64,000 nt of DNA from Photorhabdus asymbiotica (lineage in GTDB: Bacteria; Pseudomonadota; Gammaproteobacteria; Enterobacterales; Enterobacteriaceae). The notes below the pieces were generated by a model that saw nothing but the letters and a program-made list of their open reading frames with translations, had not been told where the DNA came from and ran no database searches. Numbering within the stretch: the first letter of the stretch is position 1; each line of letters starts with the position of its first letter. Made by a program: the position numbers and the translations under genes. The stretch is from positions 62,001 to 126,000 of the forward strand of contig NZ_RBLJ01000005.1 of assembly GCF_003634575.1 (NCBI RefSeq). The letters are read 5' to 3'. Shown in pieces: positions 1-6,110 of this stretch.

Positions 1-190
1 TAGTCATCGCTGTGGCAATTTCTTTTAATTGTTCATGGCCTTTATGAAGTGGATTAAAAGAACCAGATAAAATTAAAGTATCTTTCCAGTCTATGTTAGT
101 ATTATTAAAGTCTCCATTTCCATCAATATGTATACAATTCAACTTACCATTAATTAAATCAATTAGATAACGCTCATTCTTATTAGGCAT
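1..190 (-). CDS. Nucleotidyltransferase (HxGH family), 3' end cut by window edge
   Basis: The first 63 codons of a minus-strand gene run off the left edge; ATG at 188-190. Around residues 43-54 it reads SGSFNPLHKGH, the nucleotide-binding (H/T)xGH motif of the cytidylyl/adenylyltransferase superfamily. The short lead and the wording of the motif resemble the nucleotidyltransferase half of proteins that elsewhere follow a CinA-like domain, but no such domain is encoded just upstream here. Likely reaction: transfer of a nucleoside monophosphate from an NTP to a phosphorylated or carboxylated substrate; the substrate is unknown. Last visible gene of the AT-rich operon that begins near 3178. Confidence 0.7.
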   Translation of the reverse strand, partial: MPNKNERYLIDLINGKLNCIHIDGNGDFNNTNIDWKDTLILSGSFNPLHKGHEQLKEIATAMT

Positions 191-356
191 ATTAATATAT
201 ATTCTCAGATGCTATTGTTGTTAATTAAATGTATATCACTTCCTTATGAATTTACATATTTCTGAATTTCTATCATTGTATTATTCACCAATGGTAATTA
301 ATGACACATTTTCATTCTCTTGAAATAAATATTAAATTGATTTCTCTGGAATTCAA

Positions 357-494
357 TTAGCCATTTGTCAGTAGTAACTTCTTGTGTTTTAACATTAAGA
401 CCTCAGCTTTAAATATCTTACTTGCAGTTTTATTTATCACTAAATTGCCTAAATTATCTGAATCACTCTCATTAATTATAAGTATTTCCTGCAT
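357..494 (-). CDS. Small 45-aa ORF, possibly frameshifted
   Basis: ATG at 492-494 sits six bases after a GAGG ribosome binding site that lies inside the end of the upstream PLP-enzyme gene, so it overlaps that gene by 23 bp and looks translationally coupled. The product (starts MQEILIINESDSD) is hydrophilic and matches nothing I recognise. Near residue 32 another frame becomes open and protein-like (contains TTDKWLIEFQRNQF) and runs to a TAA at 298-300, so the intact ancestor may have been about 65 residues with a one-base shift. No function is assigned. Confidence 0.45.
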   Translation of the reverse strand: MQEILIINESDSDNLGNLVINKTASKIFKAEVLMLKHKKLLLTNG

Positions 495-1632
495 AATTTT
501 CCTCAGTGATTTCAAGTAAGGCCAATTTTATTTTTAAAATATCTTCCATTGTATGCGACGTATCAAGGCTAACCCTAACCGCACCATCAGGATAAGTTCC
601 AAATTTTTTATGGGCTAATGGTGCACATTGCAATCCAGGACGGGTAATAATATTATATTTATTTTCTAGTATATAAGAAACTTCTCCGGGATGATAACCT
701 TCTACAGTAAAAAGAATTGTTGGCAATCCGATTTTATGTTTACAGATTAATTTGATCTTCTTTAATTGTGATAGTTCATCGATAAGATTTATTCGCAGAG
801 TTTGTAGTTGATTTTGAATGTTTTTTATCCCGATTTTTTTTAAACGCCTTATGGACGCCAGCAATGAAAGTATGCCAATCGTATTTTGTGTTCCTGATTC
901 ATACTTGTATGGTATTCCAGTTGGTTGTGTTGTTAATCTTGATAATACACCTGTCCCACCCTGAATTAATTCATTATGAGAAAATCCATTATCAAGAATA
1001 AAATATCCCCCAATACCTGATACCCCTCCTAAGCTTTTATGCCCGCTGAAAACAAGATAATCAATATTACCTTTCGACAAATCAATTGCTTGTGAACCAA
1101 AAGATTGTGAGCCATCGACTAAAACCATCGCACCATATAGATGTGCCAATTTCCCTATTTCATCTATATTACAAAATGTACCAATCGTATTGGAGCAACT
1201 ATGAACCACTAATAGTTTAGTTTTCTTATCCTTTAATAAAAATTCCAAATGCGACATATCAATTTCACCATCTGTCACATCGATCAATTGACTACTTACC
1301 CCAATATCTTTTAAATGTTCTATAGGTCTAAGTACTGAATTATGCTCTAAATGGGTAGTAATGACATTATCACCCGGCTTAAGTGTACCTTTTATACATT
1401 CGTTAAGTGAGTACGTTGCTCCTGAGTTAAAAATGACTGTTCCATGGCCATTTAGCCCAATCTGTTCAATGAATTCATACCTACACTCTTCAATAAGTTC
1501 CGTAACCTTTTTAGATTGTTGCGATAAAGATCGCCCTGGAGTTACGCCAAGAGTATCTAAATACATATTTATTATGTCTTTGACTTCTTGTGACTTTGGC
1601 CACGAGGTAGAAGCTACATCTGCATATAACAT
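472..1632 (-). CDS. Class V aminotransferase / cysteine desulfurase-like PLP enzyme
   Basis: A 386-aa fold-type I PLP enzyme. Visible signatures: a cofactor-binding stretch HLEHNSVLRP (about residues 94-103), VDGSQSFG (about 173) supplying the PLP-pyridine Asp, the Schiff-base lysine in FSGHKSLGG (about 194-202), and near the C-terminus RPGLQCAPLAH, the Cys-bearing loop of the cysteine desulfurase-like family (NifS/SufS relatives). It may mobilise sulfur from cysteine or act as a lyase/aminotransferase on a pathway-specific substrate. GGAG precedes the ATG, and the start overlaps the end of the HIT-like gene by 19 bp. It is AT-rich compared with the core genes nearby and is not the isc/suf housekeeping enzyme by context. 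Confidence 0.8.
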   Translation of the reverse strand: MLYADVASTSWPKSQEVKDIINMYLDTLGVTPGRSLSQQSKKVTELIEECRYEFIEQIGLNGHGTVIFNSGATYSLNECIKGTLKPGDNVITTHLEHNSVLRPIEHLKDIGVSSQLIDVTDGEIDMSHLEFLLKDKKTKLLVVHSCSNTIGTFCNIDEIGKLAHLYGAMVLVDGSQSFGSQAIDLSKGNIDYLVFSGHKSLGGVSGIGGYFILDNGFSHNELIQGGTGVLSRLTTQPTGIPYKYESGTQNTIGILSLLASIRRLKKIGIKNIQNQLQTLRINLIDELSQLKKIKLICKHKIGLPTILFTVEGYHPGEVSYILENKYNIITRPGLQCAPLAHKKFGTYPDGAVRVSLDTSHTMEDILKIKLALLEITEENYAGNTYN

Positions 1633-2288
1633 TCTTCAATCTCCATATGATTCTTAATATATAATTTGAATTTTTTAGCCGTCGCATCCATCTCATTTAT
1701 TCCTTCATTAACTCTCCAATCCGATCTTTCTGGCACATTTAAACTATTTGCTAATACTGTTCTTATCATTCCTCTCTCAATAAAATCCGATTCACCTATC
1801 GTAAAAATATATTTATTACCACTATCTTCAACGTAGATATAGGGACCCACCTCACCAAATATCTTAAGTTCATCCAATGAGTCTATTGTATGGATTTTAA
1901 ATTGATTCTTTAATTTATTATGAAGATCAATCGCGGTAGGGAAACAACATAAATGCGCATGATAACAGTACTTTTGATTTGGGTCCATGACGATACAGCC
2001 ACCAGCTCGTCCATTTTCATAGCAAAGAGGATTGCTTATATTGTAATATTCGCGATAAAAATCATTTATTATATTCTTAAATTTTTTCAGCTCTTTTATT
2101 GCTTCTTCATCGTATATTTCTGCAAAGCACCGGTATCCTCCTAAATCATTTTCACATTTATTGGTGGCAATTATTATATAGCCTTCAATTATCTGGCCTT
2201 TAGGTACGAACACATAGAAATATTTTCCTTGTAAAAGTATTTTATCTTTTTCAAAGGAAGATTCTGGGTGACAAAAAATACATCCCAT
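1614..2288 (-). CDS. HIT-like (histidine triad) protein, atypical motif
   Basis: 224 aa. The N-terminus MGCIFC has the CxxC found in many HIT nucleotide hydrolases/transferases, and YCYHAHLCCFP (about residues 127-137) aligns with the HxHxHxx triad. The two leading histidines are kept (the second is normally the nucleophile) while the third position is Cys. HIT proteins hydrolyse or transfer NMP from dinucleotides or nucleotidyl conjugates. The roughly 85-residue C-terminal part is not recognised. AAGGAG lies seven bases before the ATG. It sits between an unknown gene (11-bp gap) and the PLP enzyme (19-bp overlap). A nucleotide-linked role is inferred because a nucleotidyltransferase occurs in the same operon. 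Confidence 0.65.
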   Translation of the reverse strand: MGCIFCHPESSFEKDKILLQGKYFYVFVPKGQIIEGYIIIATNKCENDLGGYRCFAEIYDEEAIKELKKFKNIINDFYREYYNISNPLCYENGRAGGCIVMDPNQKYCYHAHLCCFPTAIDLHNKLKNQFKIHTIDSLDELKIFGEVGPYIYVEDSGNKYIFTIGESDFIERGMIRTVLANSLNVPERSDWRVNEGINEMDATAKKFKLYIKNHMEIEECYMQM

Positions 2289-2299
2289 TTTTAACTCCT

Positions 2300-3178
2300 T
2301 TATCGTTTGTCAATTCTACTGATAAATATATTTTCATGAAATAAATTGAAATCTTCTTCGGTATGCCAGGCAATCATCATGCTAAATTTATTTATAATGC
2401 TATGTTTATTCAATCTACTTTGTAGTTCAGAATAAATAGGATTTGGTAAGATTATTCTGCATTTTTCCCTAATAGCAAGACAAGAATCAACTACAGATAT
2501 AATTGTATCGGAAGCAGTGTTTGATAAACCTATTACCTCTACCGTGGTATCATCAAAACCTAATATCGCCAATTCTTTCCCAACCGTTAACAGCTTAATA
2601 TCCCTGTAGTGAGGACACTGCTTTGAGTAAGCAATCCAATTATTATTTACTTCCCTGCCGAAAAAATTGATTTTATTAATATTATCTATTTCATTGAAAT
2701 CTCTCAGGTCTACATCGATTTTAGTACATCCTTCTACGACTATTTCTGTAAAATCAAAAACGTCCACTCTGCTACATAGGTATTTTTCGAAAATCTTTGC
2801 ATAACATTTGATCTTTCTCTCATCTGAGTAACAAACCGTCGCATCTACATCATTACTATGTGTTTGTTTAGCACTTTCTATTATCAAAGTTCGTGATTTT
2901 ATACTTTCATCTATGCCAAAATCACTAAGCATATTAATGGATACTCGTCTATGTTTAAGACTAAACTCACACTTTCTTGTTATAAGAATTGATAAATATA
3001 TATCGTTTCTTTTATACAGAAATGCTTTTATCTCACTAGAAAGATTATATTTCTTTTCTTCCATATTTTTCCAAATAAAATAATACAAGCTGCCTACATC
3101 ACGCTTATAAAAATTATTTATTAGGATATAATTCTCTTCCGTTATATCTTCATATTTCAGGTTTATTCCACTCTCCAT
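2300..3178 (-). CDS. Hypothetical protein, first gene of AT-rich operon
   Basis: 292 aa, family not recognised. It has no signal peptide or membrane helix, is rich in Ile/Asn/Lys, and has several Cys residues without a clear metal-binding spacing. A GTGGGG sequence lies about seven bases before the ATG. It is followed after 11 bp by the HIT-like gene, so the two are probably co-transcribed. Codon use and base composition (strongly AT) differ from the rpo/ribosomal genes downstream, which suggests horizontal acquisition. It could be a substrate-binding or acyl/aminoacyl-transfer component of the pathway, but nothing in the sequence proves this. Confidence 0.6.
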   Translation of the reverse strand: MESGINLKYEDITEENYILINNFYKRDVGSLYYFIWKNMEEKKYNLSSEIKAFLYKRNDIYLSILITRKCEFSLKHRRVSINMLSDFGIDESIKSRTLIIESAKQTHSNDVDATVCYSDERKIKCYAKIFEKYLCSRVDVFDFTEIVVEGCTKIDVDLRDFNEIDNINKINFFGREVNNNWIAYSKQCPHYRDIKLLTVGKELAILGFDDTTVEVIGLSNTASDTIISVVDSCLAIREKCRIILPNPIYSELQSRLNKHSIINKFSMMIAWHTEEDFNLFHENIFISRIDKR

Positions 3179-3538
3179 TATTTTGCCCCACTACTTATAT
3201 TGGCGACAATTTCTTTTCATTTTCAGTTTATATTCATTTCCTAGTATATGAACCACGAAATATTGTATTTTATGACCTGTATCATGATTTAAAGACCCAA
3301 CAGGAAAAAAACTGCGATTATTTATCCTGAAAAATTAAATTGAAATCTGCTCTAATCATGCAAGAACACAGGTAAAAATAGGTGATCTAAAAGAATAATC
3401 TTTCATAAATTCTATATGATGGGACTTTAAATAAAATAATTATATTGACCAGACCCTTGAATTAAATACGATGAGCTATTTCTGCATACAGAATAATATC
3501 CCTTACATAGCCAAGGTGATTTTGCCGGTACCAAATTT
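3179..3538. other. Gene-free AT-rich stretch upstream of the unknown operon
   Basis: About 360 bp with no convincing ORF. It must hold the promoter of the minus-strand operon starting at 3178; a TAAAAT box on the minus strand near 3270 is a possible -10, but I see no good -35 partner. Nothing else is recognised. Confidence 0.5.
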
Positions 3539-3667
3539 ATATACCCAATAGATTTCGAGTTGCAGCGCAGCGGCAAGTGAATGAATCCCCAGGAGCATAG
3601 ATAACTATGTGACTGGGGTGAGTGAATGCAGCCAACAAAGCAGCAACTTGAAGGATGAAGGGTATAG
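3539..3667 (+). repeat. ERIC element 1
   Basis: About 129 bp bounded by tataccc / gggtata ends, with the central ERIC palindrome (aatccccaggag ... gactggggtgag). This is the Enterobacterial Repetitive Intergenic Consensus family, non-coding and able to fold as RNA. ORFs crossing it are translation artefacts of the repeat. Confidence 0.9.
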
Positions 3668-3684
3668 AATACTTAATCATCAGT

Positions 3685-3813
3685 GTATACCCTATGGATT
3701 TCAAGATGCATCGCGACGGCAAGGGAGTGAATCCCCGGGAGCATAGCAAACTATGTGACCGGGGTGAGCGAGTGCAGCCAACAAAGAGGCAACTTGAAAG
3801 ATAACGGGTATAT
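3685..3813 (+). repeat. ERIC element 2 (divergent subfamily)
   Basis: A second ERIC copy 17 bp after the first and in the same orientation, but of a different subtype: gatgcatcgcgacggcaag at the left arm and gagcatagcaaactatgtgac at the centre. The deletion derivative at 26726-26804 shares this subtype. Confidence 0.88.
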
Positions 3814-3831
3814 ATTCCGATGAGCATAAGC

Positions 3832-3906
3832 GATGCTTGATAAGTCTGACACGAACCTCCGCAAGCAGAAACGACGATTTTCGCCACTTTGAGTTCGTCG
3901 ATACCC
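3832..3906. repeat. ~75-bp direct repeat, copy A
   Basis: Shares about three quarters of its bases with 4729-4802 in the same orientation, including identical blocks such as gcttgataagt and gacacgaacctc. The two copies bracket the mazEF pair. Read on the minus strand, both give a similar peptide (VVSA...GSC.TYQA), interrupted by a stop in copy B. The repeat family is not recognised. Confidence 0.6.
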
Positions 3907-3990
3907 TGCGGAGGGAACTGGATATTAAATAGAAAGACGTTCAAGTAGATGAATATTCTTATTCTTCGGTGCTCATTGTACTATCCCTAT

Positions 3991-4320
3991 CTATGAAATG
4001 ATGACTTTAGTTAGTTCAGTCACTTTGTCGATGATATCTTGAGGCGCTTTCTCAATAAATTTGACCTGACGATCCGAAAAATCTAAGGATTTTACCTGAT
4101 GAATAAGAATTGCCCCTTGGATAGATAACTCTTCGGGTAAGACCACTTCTAACTTCATTCCCCTCACTGTACTGGTGATTGGGGCCACAACAGCAAATCC
4201 AGTATGTTCGTTAAACATTTTACGAGAGATCACGAACGCAGGGCGGCGCTTCATGATTTCCTTTCCCGCGCTCGGATCAAAGTCTAATGAAACAATGTCT
4301 CCTTTGTCTGGTACGTACAT
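3991..4320 (-). CDS. mazF: MazF/PemK-family endoribonuclease toxin
   Basis: 109 aa starting MYVPDKGDIVSLDFDPSAG, the canonical N-terminus of the MazF/PemK/ChpB fold, followed by RRPAFVIS and VAPITST (RNA-binding/catalytic region) and a conserved HQVKSLD. Toxins of this family cleave mRNA at short specific sequences and arrest translation. The ATG at 4318-4320 overlaps the antitoxin stop (TGATG, 1 bp), so translation is coupled. An upstream TTG is in frame but less likely as the start. Length is normal and all family blocks are present, so it should be active; paralogue-level naming (mazF versus chpB/pemK) is uncertain. Confidence 0.88.
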   Translation of the reverse strand: MYVPDKGDIVSLDFDPSAGKEIMKRRPAFVISRKMFNEHTGFAVVAPITSTVRGMKLEVVLPEELSIQGAILIHQVKSLDFSDRQVKFIEKAPQDIIDKVTELTKVIIS

Positions 4321-4577
4321 CAAATCACTTCCTTGCCAACAGGATTAACGTCGATCCATTCTCTATCCTCGTCTGTTACCGTGAAACATTCTTTAGGACT
4401 TCCGGCTAACAGTGATTCCAGCGTCAACTCTTCTTCGATTGGTGTGAGCACAATTTTGTTATCCTGAATTGATAAATCTAACTTTGAACCAGTATGCAGG
4501 CTAAGTGCTTTCACAATAGCCTTTGGAAGGCTAACAATATTAGCGCCGCCAGATTGGCGAATGACAACAGCAGTCAT
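4320..4577 (-). CDS. mazE: MazE-like antitoxin (AbrB/SpoVT fold)
   Basis: 85 aa. The N-terminal swapped-hairpin DNA-binding domain (IRQSGGANIVSLPKAIVKAL) precedes an acidic C-terminal tail (EEELTLESLL...EDREWIDV) of the type that binds and inhibits MazF. AGGAGAG lies about seven bases before the ATG. First gene of the two-gene operon; autoregulation is expected through the palindrome at 4599-4616 just upstream. Confidence 0.88.
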   Translation of the reverse strand: MTAVVIRQSGGANIVSLPKAIVKALSLHTGSKLDLSIQDNKIVLTPIEEELTLESLLAGSPKECFTVTDEDREWIDVNPVGKEVI

Positions 4578-4598
4578 GTCTATCTCTCCTTTTTTTAC

Positions 4599-4616
4599 GT
4601 TATACTAGAGTATAAC
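4599..4616 (-). promoter_or_regulatory. Probable mazEF operator/promoter palindrome
   Basis: A perfect inverted repeat, GTTATACT-AG-AGTATAAC, 21 bp upstream of the mazE start. It contains a TATACT -10-like hexamer, so binding of MazE(F) here would block the promoter, the usual autoregulation for this family (inference). Confidence 0.65.
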
Positions 4617-4728
4617 AACACATTTGTGTTTTACAGACATAAAACTCTCTTGAAAAGATAAACTCGTTTGGCTGTGACTGTTCCCTGCCCGACTGAACAT
4701 GAAGATTCCCACTTCATTGGCTGTCGCT

Positions 4729-4802
4729 CATGCTTGATAAGTCCGACACGAACCTCAATGGGCAGAAACGACGAGCTCCGCCACTTTTACTGAGGCAATG
4801 CC
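4729..4802. repeat. ~75-bp direct repeat, copy B
   Basis: Partner of 3832-3906, same orientation, about 0.9 kb away across mazEF. It abuts the premature end of the HigA-like gene at 4810, so its arrival may have truncated that gene. Confidence 0.6.
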
Positions 4803-4809
4803 ATAATAT

Positions 4810-5013
4810 TTAAGGGTCATTATCAGGCTGTTCGATTTTAGCAACAGTTGGTTGTTTGATCCCAAGCACAGTTGCTAGCTCAGTTAGTGAAACATCACGG
4901 ACTTTGCGGATCTGATAAAGATCTATTTCCCGCTTCCTTTCACCAACTTTTTTAGCAATCCTACGGTGGCTTTCAGGGCTGCGTTTTTCAAGCAATTCAT
5001 CAAGTGTGGCCAT
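4810..5013 (-). pseudogene. Truncated XRE/HigA-type antitoxin
   Basis: 67 codons. It begins MATLDELLEKRSPESHRRIAKKV, typical of HigA-like antitoxins of about 95-100 residues, and contains the helix-turn-helix (VSLTELATVLGIKQPTVAKIEQ), but stops after DNDP, so the recognition domain's last helices and C-terminal part are missing. No toxin gene is adjacent on its 5' side before the next complete pair. The loss point is next to direct-repeat copy B. It may still bind DNA as a small peptide, but it is best called a remnant. Confidence 0.7.
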
Positions 5014-5147
5014 ATTCAGTTTTCCAAGATAGGTTGGAAATTAATTCACACGATTATTTTACCTACTGCTTTTACAAGAATTTCATTAATAGAGTCAAAG
5101 TATGAAAGGAAGGGTTAGTCATGCCCCTAACCCCATAGCACAGAGAA

Positions 5148-5429
5148 TTACAACGTAATTTGTGGGTTCTGGATACCACAGGCTTGCGCATAGCGCACTA
5201 ATGTTTCTATACTAGCTTTTGTCACATTATTTTCCATTTTCGTCACCGTTGGCGGCGTAACCCCCATTCTTTCCGCGACTTGCGAGCGAGTAAGTCCAGC
5301 AAACTTACGCCACTCTGCAAGTGTTTCTTGCAATCTTTCTTTACGTTCTTCAGCTTCATAAGCGGCTTTAAATTCAGAGTCTTTCATCATTTCTGCCAGA
5401 ATCTCTGAATGTGTCTTATACTTCTTCAT
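5148..5429 (-). CDS. XRE-family antitoxin (HigA-like)
   Basis: 93 aa with a Lys/Glu-rich N-terminal helix followed by a Cro/C1-type HTH (LTRSQVAERMGVTPPTVTKMENN, about residues 47-69). GGAGGAAA precedes the ATG, and the gene overlaps the upstream toxin gene by 14 bp. The order toxin-then-antitoxin is that of higBA modules. It should neutralise the neighbouring toxin and repress the operon. Confidence 0.85.
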   Translation of the reverse strand: MKKYKTHSEILAEMMKDSEFKAAYEAEERKERLQETLAEWRKFAGLTRSQVAERMGVTPPTVTKMENNVTKASIETLVRYAQACGIQNPQITL

Positions 5430-5739
5430 GTTTCATTTCCTCCAGTCTGCGAAATGCTAAAGCCATCTCACTTTGTTTGATTTTTTGTGTTTTCTTTATA
5501 TAAACTCGCAGCATATATATTTGTTTTCCTGTCTGATACACCCATAATCCGCGTGCTATATCTCCCCCCATTGTTCGAATTTCGTAAAGACCATTTCCTA
5601 AATGTTTTGTGTCTGATTCACGTAGTAAGCGAGGATCTTTTTCCAGCTTTCCAATCAACCTTATAAGTTTTACCCCTACTTTTGCTGGCAAAGACTTAAT
5701 TTCTTGTTCAGCCTCATCATGATATTTAACTATAAACAC
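5416..5739 (-). CDS. RelE/HigB-superfamily toxin (phage Gp49-like)
   Basis: 107 aa, starting at GTG (5737-5739) behind an exceptionally good AGGAGG site; no suitable ATG exists. Motifs are those of Gp49/HigB-like toxins: VKYHDEAEQEIKSLP, KHLGNGLYEIRTM and a C-terminal VYIKKTQKIKQSEMALA. Members are ribosome-dependent mRNA endonucleases. It pairs with the HTH protein whose gene overlaps it. Confidence 0.85.
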   Translation of the reverse strand: MFIVKYHDEAEQEIKSLPAKVGVKLIRLIGKLEKDPRLLRESDTKHLGNGLYEIRTMGGDIARGLWVYQTGKQIYMLRVYIKKTQKIKQSEMALAFRRLEEMKHEEV

Positions 5740-6059
5740 TCTTATTTCCTCCTAATGCAAAAAAATTAATCCAAAGGATAATTTTCATCAAGAGGAAAAT
5801 TGCATTTTAATGAAATATTACTTCTGTTTTGCTTTGTGCCGGTAATAAGACTGGAGATGAGAAACGATTTTATGAAACGATGATTCCGATTGCTGACCAT
5901 GGCCAAACGATTGTGAGGAACAAAATCTTCAAGTGAACTCTTTTCGGAAAGAAAAATTTAAGGAGAGGATTTTTAACGAGGCAACAAGCTCCATTTTGTG
6001 AACGGAACTCGATTAAAACAGAGCACCAAGTCAAAAATTAGCAGGTTATCAACAAGTTG
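5740..6059. other. Gene-free spacer between higBA-like operon and rpoC
   Basis: About 320 bp with no credible ORF. The higBA promoter must lie near 5745-5800 on the minus strand; a small imperfect dyad ATCC-AAA-GGAT at about 5769-5779 could be its operator. The remainder shows nothing I recognise. Confidence 0.45.
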
Positions 6060-6087
6060 AAATGCCCTCCAAAAAAGGAGGGCATTT
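6060..6087 (-). terminator. rpoC hairpin terminator
   Basis: An eleven-base perfect stem (AAATGCCCTCC / GGAGGGCATTT) with a six-base T loop lies 24 bp beyond the rpoC stop, closing the whole rpsL-to-rpoC transcription unit. Confidence 0.85.
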
Positions 6088-6110
6088 AATTAACTAGCGT
6101 GTTCTAAGAA

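Noticed and set aside
3537-3944. 135-aa minus-strand ORF
   Set aside because: It is translation through two ERIC elements and direct-repeat copy A; no independent coding signal.
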